From: Arenicola marina
Taxonomy: Eukaryota > Annelida > Polychaeta > Arenicolidae
DNA: 64,000 nt
Direction: 5' to 3'
NCBI GenBank assembly: GCA_964019135.1
Contig: OZ025265.1
Span: forward strand, 21,427,143 to 21,491,142
The notes beneath the pieces were generated by a model. It was not told the origin of the DNA. It did not search any database and saw nothing but the letters and a program-made list of their open reading frames with translations. Below, piece by piece: positions 11,858 through 26,800 of this stretch (positions within the stretch are counted from its first letter, which is position 1; each line of letters opens with the position of its first letter). The translations under genes were made by a program, and so were the position numbers.

Positions 11858-14800
11858 CTGCCGGCGGAAAATGTGGATGTTTTAGACCGCTGTTGTGGAC
11901 ACGAAGGTAACATTGAGACCAGAAACCGTCCATGGTTTGGTTGCATATTCAGTACGCTTTAGCCGCTTTTGGTCATATCGCGTCGATGGGAGAAGGGAGA
12001 GTCAAGCCATGTCCCCGAGGTAACCCGCTACTTTTTGCGAAGGCGGATATACTGCGATCATATTCAGGACATTTTAACTAATTCTGGTCATATCGCGTCA
12101 ATGGGAGAAGGAAGGGAAGAGCGAAGCCGTGTCTCCAGGGGAAACCCCCTACTCTTTTCGAAGAAAGACAACCGCAATTATGGCTCGACCATATGTAAAC
12201 CATTAACGAAACTTTTTAATATGTGTCTGTTTGAATGTAGAATGCCAGTTTTATGGAAAAGAGCGAATGTAGTTCCCATTTACAAGAAAGGAAGTCGTAG
12301 TCATGTAAGCAATTACCGTCCTATATCTCTCTTAAGTTGCACCGGGACGTTACTCGAACGCATTATATTTAGACATACTTTCAACTACCTTCGCGACGAC
12401 GACATATTGTGTAGATTCCAATCAGGATTTATCCCCGGAGATAGTACAGTCAATCAACTAGCGGAATTGTATCATGTTTTTAGTGAAGCGTTGGATAAGA
12501 AGAAAGATGTTAAAGTTGTATTTTGTGATATATCCAAAGCTTTTGATAGGGTATGGCATAAAGGTCTCCTGAAGAAATTAAGCGGTATAGGTATATCTGG
12601 CAATTTACTTTGTTGGTGTGAGGACTATATGAGGGATCGATGTCAGAGGGTTACCATCAAGGCTGAGGCGTCCGAGTGGGGTCTTATAAATGCGGGGGTA
12701 CCACAGGGTTCAGTTCTCGGACCGCTATTATTTCTTATCTATATAAATGACATAACTGAAGGTCTGGAATCCAACATACGGCTGTTCGCAGATGACACCA
12801 CACTTTATATTATCTCAGGGGACAATATTGATAGCAATGATATTTTATCTGAAGATTTATTGAAATTAGAATGCTGGGCTGACAAATGGTTTGTTACATT
12901 TAATGCCTCGAAAACAAAGGCTATGGTAATATCCAATAAGTTATCTGACACTCAGATGGAGTTATGCATGGGTTCAGAGAGGCTGCAGGTCATCCATGAT
13001 CATAAACATCTCGGACTAACGCTAAACAGCAAATTATCTTGGTCTCCTCACATTAATGAAATATATCATAAAGTTATCAGAAGAGTGGACATGCTCTCGC
13101 GATTAAGGTATAAGTTGGGTCGTAGGTCCCTGGATATTATGTACAAAAGCTTCATTAGACCGTCAATGGACTAAGCTTGTGTGGTATGGGACGGCTGTTC
13201 GCAATCAGACTCGGATCGATTAGAATCGGTGCAGCTGAGGGCGGGTAGGTTGGTTTGTCGAGCTATTAAATATACAAGCCATCTCCATATTTACAATGAA
13301 CTGGGATGGGAGACACTGGCCACGCGAAGGGAGAGGTTTAAACTATTGCTTTTTCACAAACTATTGTATACTAGAGTTCCAGAATATCTGTTTAATTTAA
13401 TTCCGCCAACGGTCGATTCCAGAACTTCCTATGCTCTACGAAACTCTAATACAAACAGTGTCACACCTATCAGGGCAAGATTAACTACGTTTTACAATTC
13501 TTTTGTTCCCAGTACAATTAGAAGGTGGAACGAACTGCCCGCTCATATTCGAACAACTACCGATTTCAATGAGTTTAAAAGACAACTCTGTAAGAAAACA
13601 GACGTCCACAGTTTAAGGAAGCTTTATTATCTAGGAAGTCGGAAGACGAATGTCATTCACGCGCGTCTAAGGATGAATTGCAGTACTTTAAATGCTCATC
13701 TATTTCATATGCATATTGTCGACAGCCCGCGGTGCAACTGCGGTGCTGCTAGCGAAGATAGCGTTAATTTTTTCTATTCTTGTCCAACATACACAAATGA
13801 GCGCGAAATACTGATGGGAAAAATAGTTACTCATACCCCGATGTCACTAGGCACACTTCTTTTTGGTAACCCATCCTTGTCTTACGATACAAATGTAGAA
13901 CTCTCCACAGCTGTACATAAATATATCGAAAATAGTAAACGCTTTAAATAGACATCAAGTGTACCTATTGCTGCGTGGTTAAATTATCGAACTATTGGCC
14001 AACATAGTGTTAATTCTTTGAATCTGTATTTACTGGTATGTGTGTGTGTGTTATATTATATATTATTATTATGTGCAAGAGGAATTAATATAGGCCTTGC
14101 CTGTTTTCCGATTGTGAAATAAAAATATGTTTAAACCAATTATGTTTCATAATTGCATTTGTTGAGGGCGAGTGCAACATAGAAGGAAGGGAAGAGCGAA
14201 GCCATGTCTCCAGGGGGAACCCCCTACTCTTTTCGAAGAAAGACATGGGATCTTTATCCTGCGACCACACAGACATGGCCACAGCGGAGGGTGAACCACC
14301 GATCCACGTGCCGTTAGGCTCTAAGGTAGCCAGAATGAGAGCGCTCCAGGAAATGTTGGTGTATAGGCCGCTGTTGAATGCTACATTGATACCAGAAACC
14401 GCCCAGGACAACGAAATGGGATTGGAAGAAACGTTCCTCAGATGCAGGTGGCAGTGTTAGCCAGAAGTTAGAAGAAGTTCAATTGTACTCCAGGCGGATT
14501 GGGGGGAGGGGGGTCGGGTTATATTGTCTTTTGCAGAAACTGCTCTCCTAAAATATTAAATATCTTTGAAAATAGTTCCCGAACCTTGCGGAAATTTTGT
14601 TTCCTGCATGAAAATCCATGATTTTGGTATACTATTGTCATTTTGAGTTGAGATGGGGTTATTCCCAAACGCAGATACCTGTCCCAGGGCATATAATGAG
14701 TATGAGCATTAAGTAGTGGGGTATTTGGATGTAAGTTTGTATTCCCCTCATGGGTACTATAGGTCATAAAACCAAAAAATTCATTGAAGACATTAATATC

Positions 14801-17800
14801 AGGATTTTTCAAAATGATACCATCCACATCCACAACTTATGATATTACAAAGATATAACCGCACTGAGCGTTAGTTTTAGCAAAAAAAAGATAAAGTACT
14901 AGTTGTTAAACCCAGAAAATGTACGAGGTAATCAGCTATGAGGCACCAGTTTGACCTCCGTCTGACCTTGACACATTTGTCTTCTCCGGCCGTGGCCACC
15001 AGTCCCAGCGTCTGACAGCAAGACACGGCTGTCACCTCGAGACGGAAGTAAAGGAAAACATTTAATAGCAATGAATATACCAAATATGTTACAGATACAG
15101 GTGCTGTTTAACACGATATCCGCAAATATACTACGCTAATTACTTCATCTTGTTAGTGCTTATGGAGAAGACCAAGTGGCATTGAAATATGTTATGTGAT
15201 AATATTAATAAGCGGTTTTGTATATATAAGCAAAATATCGCAAATGCAACATAATAAAGTTTCCCTTTAAGGGGATGTCAAAAAGCATCGAGTATCTCTA
15301 GCAATAACTTATATGCACACACACATGAAAAAAGTGTATGACAAATTAAAGCCATTGATTATCGATTGTAGCCATACGGAAAATGACAAGTAAGCCGCTG
15401 TTACCATAGACAAACGAATTCTAACCCGATGGGATTATGCAATATAATCTTGAGCAGGATCGAAGAAAGTTTCGTCGTCAGCAACTTACAGATCAAGGGG
15501 CACTCAGCGTAGGATGCGTTCCAAAACAAATTTAATTCCTAATTAAGATATCTGACAAATTTAACATTTCCAGTTGGTAAAAATAACCATGAATATAAAT
15601 ATGAGTATATGTTGTATCATGGTCAGGTAGGTAGCGTTATACCTGGCCTTTGTGAGCCGACGCCCTGTTGACTGGTAGAGGAGTGGCTGTTAATTCGTTG
15701 TCAATACTGCATAAAAGCTTCGTAAAGCGTACGACACTGCTCCCAAGTGACAGTGACATTGGAATGATATGCAATAGAAATGGACAGTAGATAGCAAATT
15801 GAACATTTAATCAAGTGCGTTGCAATTAATATTAGCCATGGAATTGAACAAAATGAATGGAACTTAAATTAATGCAATTTGACAAAGGTGACATTAGATT
15901 TATACATACATTTGCGTACGAAACAATCGACTAACGATGTTGGACAAAAGTGCCACCAAGCGCGAATAAGTCAGGGTTTTTGATGTTGACAAATTTTGTT
16001 CCATTAAATGATGAATATGGATGCTAACACAAGTTATGGCAAAAAGAGACGCTTATTGATTTCGATAACAAGCTGATGAGGTGTAAAATGATGGGTATTG
16101 GCTTAAACAGATAATTTTTTGATAAAGGTGAAAAACAATTGACAATTTTGGAGTTCGTTTCCACTTTGAGAAGAAGAGATATGATGACCTTGTCCGTATC
16201 TTACCCGTCTTGGTAGGTTGTGTATCCCAGAAGGCGACCCGCGAGAAACAAGTGTCGAGGCGTCAGCAACTGTTCTACCTGTCAAATTGGACCAACTAGA
16301 GACGTGTGTTCATGTGGGGGGGGGGGAGGGATTAATACGCTGGATAAGACAGCTGTTGTTTACCTGAAGCTTGTATGATTATCGAGATCTGTTTTCAATA
16401 AAAGATCCCATTACCATTTGCCACAATGATTCACACTTCGCTCGATCGTACCGAGGGATGTCAAATATAGGGCAAAAATTGATAGCTTTGCAGGCCCAGA
16501 ACTTGGTTTCATGATTATTTCCGTGTATTTTATTTTAATATTTTTCCTTAATTGCGATAAAGTCATCTCAACTGTTTCACTAAGCAACATCCAACGTTCA
16601 TGTTTTACAATTTTGCTCACGCAGGTTAAGCACCAATTTGTCGCATCCCCATTACCATGTCAGGAAAACCCCCTTAGCTCTGGGTTCATGTTTGACCTTT
16701 TTTGGCTACAGCCTATAGTATGGCCGTCATTGATAATATGATTAACTTGATTAAGTACGTCCCTGATAAACTGGACAGGCCGTACATATAATGTGCCCAA
16801 ACAATATTACAAAAAAACCACAAACATATATACAACGAAAACCGCCGTTGCGTTGTAATGCGTAACGGTTTCCAGACCGAGGGAGACCGGCCGCCTGAGT
16901 ACCGTAGAACCGTCCGTGCGGGATAAGGTGTCTCTATAAATAGCCTTCTGAGACCTGCTCATGCACAGCGCATGAACACGCACTAACGGTTCTACGGTCA
17001 ATGGTAGGAGGAGGAGGAGCAAACATAGAACGGACCCACTTCCCGTGTTGGTTCCTCTTTTCGATAAGACCTTTCAGGAGGTCAGAACTTTATCCTGCCC
17101 TAACAGCCACACTTGCCGAGTTGGATTCGACCCCCCCCCCCCCACTCCGCCATCTGCTGCTCGATGGCACGATGGCCAGCCCGGCAGACTTCACCTGACA
17201 AAGTAGAGTAGGCCAGACACCAGCCGTGCTGATGAGCCCCATTGGGGCGCGAACTTTGCGGCGATGGCTGGCCTGGCAGAGAGAGCTCAACGGGCAAAAC
17301 CGAACGCGCTAACCAACAGACCTTTCAGGAGGTCAGACAGACAGAGACAGAACAGCTCACCGCGAGCAAAAGTTCCAGGCCTAACTCCCCGTCCTGGCCG
17401 AGTCGTGTGATTTTCCATATTTTGACCAGGAAGTCGGTGCCGCAAGACACGAGCGTCTCCATCCGCAAACATGGCGCCGCGTCCTCCGTCGTCAATGGCG
17501 ACGATGTCGTCAGCATAGTGACGTGGCCTTGATGGGCGCGGGAAGGCTCCCGGAAGTAGGAACGCCGAGCCACAATGAGGGATATCTGGGTAATATTACA
17601 AGCCAATACCTCATATCGATATCTTATATGTTAGAACGGTAGATTTAACCATTTGTTAAATTTTAATAAAAAAATATGATAGAAAACTGTGAACAAAATA
17701 CCAAGGCAATCCAGGTAGCATGAGGGAAATGTATGTAATAGACACGATAAATGTGAGTAGAATTTGCTGTTTACCACCAGTTAGTAAATAGTATGACACA

Positions 17801-20800
17801 TTGACAATATCCGTACACAACTATGCAAACCTACCACCGTCACATCTAAGTATCAGCGATTACATCATAGTATATATATATTAGTAAATCACGATAGGCC
17901 AAAAGACCTTATTGTCTCCATATTGGGCACCACTTTATCTGTCAACCTTACCGTTCCGTCTTTGTTCCCGGCAAATATGATATTTTCACGACCTGATGAT
18001 GAGGTTTCATCCGCCTGAAAAACAGACACACACGGTGACGTTATGCCTGTTGTGACTTCCTGGTAACGTGTTACTATCATATATAAGAGGGCATAGCATA
18101 CGTTAAAAACACATATATCGGGAAACACCGAAACATGTCTATTGGTAATATAGATAATATAAAGATATGTGTCTTTGTTATGAGATATATATGCTTGAAT
18201 CTTTCATCACGCTTATTAGCTTTATTGTTGTTAGTAAATAGTTAGTAAATGCTGATGTATCTCGCTGACTGTAGGCGTTTAACAAAGCTTAATCCTATAT
18301 ATATTTTAATTGTGATAATAATATTGCAATCATTTATTTATTCGCCAACAAATATCACACCATATGATTTCATTGTTGGATGGATCTTACGATTATTTAC
18401 GTCACATACGATAGAGAGCTATAAAGGCATCTTCGAATAGAATAATATATAATACCAGAAGGATCATCTAGGACTCGGCCGGTGTAGCCACCTACCAATG
18501 AGACTTGAGAGATAGCGAGGATCTGGTTGGGATCCAGCGAACAGCTCTTGGTGACCAGGCGGCAGACTGGGTGGCATGGGTTGCTATGGGCACTAGCCAC
18601 CAACACTCCAACCAACAAGACGGGAAATACAATGTAATGTAAAATGTAATGTTAAAAAATAAATGTAAGCAGATGGAATGTTAAGAAATTAATGTAAACA
18701 GATAGAATGTAAAACATGTATTGTAAACAGATGTAATGTAAAATGTAATGTAAAATGTAATGTAAAATGTAATGTAAAAAAAATGTAGTGCAAACTGAAA
18801 TGTAACAAATGTAGTGCAAATGTAGCGTAAAATGTAGCTTACACAATCACTAGAGTACAAACAAATCAGAATAACGAGTGTTTTCAGCGATAACACAACA
18901 CAACTAGATCGTTTGAGCAATATCCCCATACTGTTACTATGGTTCTTGCAGCTCATATGTTTGTCACTTCAGTGATGAAGCCAGGATATGGTGTCGTATT
19001 CGTCACTGAGCCGATATGCAATCATGTGATGACCAACATTTGTAATTTAAACCCACAATATTAATAACTTGACTTTTAAGTAGAGCGCTTTGTGACCCCC
19101 ATCCTAGCCTAGCTCATAGCATGACAATGCGGGGGTCAAGGCAAGGAAGGGTTCTGTTTCCAGGAGAAATCCCTACTGTACTTTGCAAGGAAATGCGTAG
19201 CATCTGTATCCTGCACAAAGGACAAAGACATTGAACCAAGTGGGGTTCGAATAACGCAGGAGCAAACCTATCACACTCGACCACAGCCTAACACACGACC
19301 TAGCCTACTAGGCCACGGGGAGACCCGTCATTTAGACAATAACACCGACCAAATTGAGCAGAAATAAAATCTGTCGCTATCTCTCACAGTCTCCTTCTAG
19401 CAGTATGTAGATCAGCTCCTCGTCTCTGTCGTACGCAATCCCGCTCGGCATCTGGCGAGACAATGGGGGACAGGTGACCTTGTGTCATATAACGCAGCAA
19501 TTATGACATCATCGAAGGCTATAATTATGCCTATTATGGCATATACCGCAGTAATGACCTAAATATTACGGCATAATAATATTATGGTATACTCTATAAT
19601 CATTAATAGCATAATTATATGCCATATTTATAAATTATATGAATTTTGGCCATTTATTTAGGACATTGTGTCCCTGGTGCATTTGTCAAAGAATTAGTGT
19701 GAAGGCATTAGGCATCCGGTCTAGCATATCACAGATTTAAAATATAACGATGGATAGCGGCAACATGGAAAACGTATGTGTGACGTGTGAAGGTGAAACA
19801 TGCAATCCTACCGGGGATGGGGTGGAGGGGGGGGGGGGGTGCCGGACCTTTTATCAAGGAATTCTTGGAGATTGGCGATTAGCTGTTGGCAATTTTGGGG
19901 GATCGTTATTCGTACAATTCCTGGTTCAACGCGAAGATCCTTTGCCTATTTACCGCGATCCGTTATAGCAGTCGGTGAATAGCGCGATACCCGCGATATC
20001 CCCATTAAGGCGTTTTTTTTCGCGCCCAGCTTTAAAATGTCCTAATCTTGGGGATTCGCCATTGCTCTTTCTAATTCTTGGGGATTTGCGATTCGGAGAG
20101 GGTCCTCCTCCCCCCCCCCCGCTTACCTGACGTATAAGTATATGTACGACGCTGAATATAATGCTAGACTCAGACTGTCATGGCAAAAAAAACCAGAGCA
20201 TTATATGTTTTTTTTTTTTTTTTTTTTTTTTTTTATTTCCATAATCGTACAGCAAGTTGTGACATCAGGCAGACAGAATATATGTTATATTGTTAAGAAT
20301 ATACAACTGTGCAAGAGAGGGATCATGCTAGAAGAGGGATGACCGGTTTCCATTTTCTTAGAAATATTGTCTCGCTACGGTATCGTTCTGTTATTCCAAA
20401 TTTTTCAACATCGTGATAATATTTAATACAATTTATCAAGCCACAGAGAACAGGGGTAACCTGAGCCCATTTACACTGATAGATATATTTTTTTCCAATG
20501 ATAATTATATGGTTAAGCAGGCGAGAAAACGGCGCGGTTGTCACTCCTAACATCACAGTCTGAGCCGAAATGAATGTGCCAATGTCTTCTTCAGTGAGAT
20601 TTCTAAACAAAGCTATAAATTCTGACCATAATGACTTCACTGGTTGACAATAATAAAATAGATGTTCTATCGTCTCACACTCGTTACCGCAAAAGCCACA
20701 CATATCAGAGTTAACTATTTTACTCATGTATAAGAACTTATTCGTTACGGTTGTTCTGTGTAAAATCATAAACTGAAAACTTCTCGTTCTCTCATCCGTA

Positions 20801-23800
20801 GTGGCGTTCACCGGTAATTTATATAATGTTTTCCATGTATCCCTTTCTATTTGTACACCTAAAATATCTGACCATTTACGCTCATTATTCCGCCCGTATG
20901 TCAGTGATTTAACTAATGTTTTATAAGTTTCGTTGCACACACGCTTCATCTGCTTTATATGATTCGTAAATTTACAAACAACTGATTTTAGCTTTATACC
21001 TCCTCTTAACATTTCATATTTCCATTATCTGGGAATAGAATGGATCAGCCCGTAGAAATCCGCAAAATTTATGCGGATATCAAACTTTATGCAAAAATCA
21101 TTCCAGCCCATGAACTCCCCTTGTTCGTTAATAACATCATTAGCAAAAACTATACCTTTCTTGATAAATTCGGTCTTTCTACATGTAACATTTTCATTAG
21201 TCATAAAATAAGTATTCCACAAAGGATACTCCAACACATTACGGGTAATCTCAATATCCTTGCTCACTTGCCGGTAGCAGTACCAGGAATTAAAAACATC
21301 AGCCCAAAATGGGTTTTCTACCTTAATAAAATTTCTTAATGAATGCAAATCTAATTCCCAACAATGTACTTTTTCACCACAAATAGTATCACAGAGCATT
21401 ATATGTGCTTAATCTGTTTGGCGAAGTCAGTAGTAACAAGTTGTACAAACCTTGTAGGATGGAAATGGATAGACTATAGTGACGGCAGCCCCCGTAACTG
21501 GCGATAGCAACCGCAAACTGCCGTCCTGTGGGACAAAACAAGAATAAATCCTACACATAGAAAAGAAAAAGAGTAGATACACAAAACAAACATTGGGAGC
21601 ATAACGCCATTGTCACAATACTAAGATTTTCGTAAAAATTACTTTGATTTTGACGGATGTTATAATGTAAAATTACCTGGTGAAGTGTAATCATTCATAC
21701 GGAGCAAAAGCATTTCAATTATTGATCCCTTAGAATAGCCGCAATAATTTTATGAGCCGGCCAGCATTAAATCATGTTATGAAGCGTCTTCAACAGTACC
21801 TCCACAGCTGCCACAATACGACTAGCGCCCTCTGTTGTTGGCCACCTGGTGAGAGAGTGAACTCCAGACTGGATGGTTGAAAACATCTTGGTGTACTGAG
21901 GAACAAAGAACATAAGTAAAGAAGATAGATTGACAGGTGACTCGACCTGTTCAGTCATAGAACAGCAATCTGGGCATCAGTCGCATGTACATGCAAAAGC
22001 GGTTCTACGGTAGTTTACCATACTGAACACAGCAACGTGGACACCAGTCGCTAGTTGGGAATCGCATGTACACGCAGTGGCGGTTCTACGGTAGCCTAGT
22101 ATCACTAACCATACTGAGAACAGCAATGTGGACACCAGTCGCTAGTTGGAAATCGCATGTACACGCAGTGGCGGTTCTACGGTAGCCTAGTATCACTAAC
22201 CATACTGAGAACAGCAATGTGGACACCAGTCGCTAGTTGGAAATCGCATGTACACGCAGTGGCGGTTCTACGGTAGCCTAGTATCACTAACCATATTGAG
22301 AACAGCAATGTGGACACCAGTCGCTAGTTGGAAATCGCATGTACACGCAGTGGCGGTTCTACGGTAGCCTAGTATCACTAACCATACTGAGAACAGCAAT
22401 GTGGACACCAGTCGCTAGTTGGAAATCGCATGTACACGCAGTGGCGGTTCTACGGTAGCCTAGTATCACTAACCATACTGAGAACAGCAATGTGGACACC
22501 AGTCGCTAGTTGGAAATCGCATGTACACGCAGTGGCGGTTCTACGGTAGCCTAGTATCACTAACCATACTGAGAACAGCAATGTGGACACCAGTCGCTAG
22601 TTGGAAATCGCATGTACACGCAGTGGCGGTTCTACGGTAGCCTAGTATCACTAACCATACTGAGAACAGCAATGTGGACACCAGTCGCTAGTTGGAAATC
22701 GCATGTACACGCAGTGGCGGTTCTACGGTAGCCTAGTATCACTAACCATACTGAGAACAGCAATGTGGACACCAGTCGCTAGTTGGAAATCGCATGTACA
22801 CGCAGTGGCGGTTCTACGGTAGCCTAGTATCACTAACCATACTGAGAACAGCAATGTGGACACCAGTCGCTAGTTGGAAATCGCATGTGCACACAGTGGC
22901 GGTTCTACGGTAGCCTAGTATCACTAACCATACTGAGAACAGCAATGTGGACACCAGTCGCTAGTTGGAAATCGCATGTACACGCAGTGGCGGTTCTACG
23001 GTAGCCTAGTATCACTAACCATACTGAGAACAGCAATGTGGACACCAGTCGCTAGTTGGAAATCGCATGTACACGCAGTGGCGGTTCTACGGTAGCCTAG
23101 TATCACTAACCATACTGAGAACAGCAATGTGGACACCAGTCGCTAGTTGGAAATCGCATGTACACGCAGTGGCGGTTCTACGGTAGCCTAGTATCACTAA
23201 CCATACTGAGAACAGCAATGTGGACACCAGTCGCTAGTTGGAAATCGCATGTACACGCAGTGGCGGTTCTACGGTAGCCTAGTATCACTAACCATACTGA
23301 GAACAGCAATGTGGACACCAGTCGCTAGTTGGAAATCGCATGTACACGCAGTGGCGGTTCTACGGTAGCCTAGTATCACTAACCATACTGAGAACAGCAA
23401 TGTGGACACCAGTCGCTAGTTGGAAATCGCATGTACACGCAGTGGCGGTTCTACGGTAGCCTAGTATCACTAACCATACTGAGAACAGCAATGTGGACAC
23501 CAGTCGCTAGTTGGAAATCGCATGTGCACGCAGTGGCGGTTCTACGGTAGCCTAGTATCACTAACCATACTGAGAACAGCAATGTGGACACCAGTCGCTA
23601 GTTGGAAATCGCATGTACACGCAGTGGCGGTTCTACGGTAGCCTAGTATCACTAACCATACTGAGAACAGCAATGTGGACACCAGTCGCTAGTTGGAAAT
23701 CGCATGTACACGCAGTGGCGGTTCTACGGTAGCCTAGTATCACTAACCATACTGAGAACAGCAATGTGGACACCAGTCGCTAGTTGGAAATCGCATGTGC

Positions 23801-26800
23801 ACGCAGTGGCGGTTCTACGGTAGCCTAGTATCACTAACCATACTGAGAACAGCAATGTGGACACCAGTCGCTAGTTGGAAATCGCATGTACACGCAGTGG
23901 CGGTTCTACGGTAGCCTAGTATCACTAACCATACTGAGAACAGCAATGTGGACACCAGTCGCTAGTTGGAAATCGCATGTACACGCAGTGGCGGTTCTAC
24001 GGTAGCCTAGTATCACTAACCATACTGAGAACAGCAATGTGGACACCAGTCGCTAGTTGGAAATCGCATGTACACGCAGTGGCGGTTCTACGGTAGCCTA
24101 GTATCACTAACCATACTGAGAACAGCAATGTGGACACCAGTCGCTAGTTGGAAATCGCATGTACACGCAGTGGCGGTTCTACGGTAGCCTAGTATCACTA
24201 ACCATACTGAGAACAGCAATGTGGACACCAGTCGCTAGTTGGAAATCGCATGTACACGCAGTGGCGGTTCTACGGTAGCCTAGTATCACTAACCATACTG
24301 AGAACAGCAATGTGGACACCAGTCGCTAGTTGGAAATCGCATGTACACTCAGTGGCGGTTCTACGGTAGCCTAGTATCACTAACCATACTGAGAACAGCA
24401 ATGTGGACACCAGTCGCTAGTTGGAAATCGCATGTACACGCAGTGGCGGTTCTACGGTAGCCTAGTATCACTAACCATACTGAGAACAGCAATGTGGACA
24501 CCAGTCGCTAGTTGGAAATCGCATGTACACGCAGTGGCGGTTCTACGGTAGCCTGGTATCAGTAACCATACTGAGAACAGCAATGTGGACGCCAATGGCT
24601 AGTTGTACATCGCATGTACACGCAGTGGCGGTTCTACGGTAGTTTATTATCACTAACCATATTGAGAACAGCAATGTGAACCTCAGTCGCTGTCCAGTAG
24701 GCGAGCTGGCCACCCGATATGAACTTCATCCCGTAGATCGGTTGACCAATGTCTATCCTTTGTTCCTGTCAAGGAGAGTGAATTTAACATTAATTAATAT
24801 GTGTGATGTGAACCGGCAGTCATCGAGACCTCATTGGTAACGAGGAATTGGTAGTGCGACTATTTGTGCCACGCTATTGCGATGTTCAAAATGAAAAGAT
24901 GTATGCAAATATAAATACGCAAGTTATAATCTTTTCGTAGGCAGGTTAATAATAACACCCTTCCACACTCCGAGCTAACGCCCGCTCACGCTTGAAAACT
25001 TTTTCGTTTTAAAATATTGAGCATGAGAATCATAGCTGATGGTAGGTAAATGTTTCATGCCTGAAACTGACAAGGAAAATGACATGCTTTGTGTTTCGGA
25101 GTTGTTTGTCGGACATAACGCACGTGAAAGACCGTTTTTCTCCACATGATTGGATAAAAGCAACAGTGACGTCAATGAATGATTGACAGCCTGGATTGGT
25201 CTATTATATTAGGCCTACCTAACATCACTGATTACGTGTTTATTGGAATGGAAACACTGACGGCCTTCCGGTTAGTGTCTGGCGTATCGCAAAGTCTTAA
25301 TCCATGGCTTCAAACTGTCGCATTGATTTTTTTTTTTTTTTTTTTTTTTAATATAAAAGTTTATTCACAAAGAGAAATATAGTACACGCAGATGGTATAG
25401 CACGTTGATGGTACATAAATTATAACTACTATTTTGTGTATGCTAGATTACTTTCTATATTCTATGGATAGTTGCTTTAGTAGCGTTATGGTATCTTGCT
25501 GTTTAATCGTGTTTGCATACAGTGATGCCCTTGATGCTAGTTCGTGAGTAAAAAACCTTATGGAATTCTCCCAAAGACGTGGTTTGTCATCATTGACAGA
25601 CACTAACCATTCTTTATATAATAAATATGCTACCAATGTTACTACCAGATCTTCAGTTTTATTGTCGCGGCCCATATATATATCTTGGAGCTGTATTGGC
25701 TTAACTGTCGCATTGATGTCACCACCTTTTTGATTGTATAGTAGAGCGCGCGTGATACATTTATGGTTGAATACTTCTCGTTGAGTACAAGCAAACGATC
25801 AATTAGACTATCGCGTCTCAGTGCGATAACACGTGCGTGTGTCTATACTCCCCATGGAATTCAAATTTCTCCCTTCCCACTTTACAGCTATTATAAGCTA
25901 TGAAACGCGCCCAAAAGTATTTTCTTTTATCGTGTGGCACGGGCTGCCAACTCGTAAAGTAACGCGGTCCGCGATCGCCAGAGGTGCCACTCTCACCGGC
26001 TCAAAGGTGTCCAGTCTCCAGATGCGGATGGCGCCATCTAGCGAGGCGGTGAGAAGCAGCGGTTTGACTCTGTGAACCAACATGGCGGTGACTGCCAGAC
26101 GATGTCCTGGGAACTCGTGCATCCCGCTGAAGACTCGCCGATGCCACACCTACAATAAAGACCATAGCAATAAGTTCAATAAATAAACTAATTTTTGTGA
26201 TATATTTATCATTATTTTTTGTGAAATTAATAAAATTACTTTTAAAAATAACTCATGCAACTGTTGTGAAATAATTTACATAATTGTTGTGAAAGAATTG
26301 ACATAATTGTTGTGAAATAATGTACATTATTTATTTGAATAAAATATTACAACATTTTGTGAAATGCAATTTTACATTATTGCTAAAAAAAATTGTTTTA
26401 TTTTTACCACTTTGGTACACATCATTCTATTAAATAGTTCATCTTATTTCTTATTTGACAAATGTGGTTACTTGCTGCATGGTGTATTGGGGAAAAAAAG
26501 TCTCATTGATAATACAATAGGACTACTTTGTGAGAATAAGGACTATGAACATGGCAAGAATACTTGTATTTGATCAATATGACTTTGCGTTATGCTAGCC
26601 ATTGCATTACAACTTAAAAGCTACGGATATAAAATACTGGACAAATATACATTTTGCGCTTTTGATTGGAATGATGTAATCAAGATACCCAGTATATGAG
26701 TCTATAGTGGTTGGTCTAACCTTCACAGCGCCATCTCGTGAGGCAGTTAGGAAGTAATCTCGTCTGTCGTGCAATGCCGTGCTGGAAGGATGTATCAACG

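Noticed and set aside
18652-18956. Hydrophobic minus-strand ORFs resembling membrane proteins
   Set aside because: Produced by the AATGTAAA-type simple repeat inside a WD40 intron.
21960-24690. CRISPR-like look of the 91-bp array
   Set aside because: Units are continuous tandem copies with no unique spacers, and the genome is eukaryotic.
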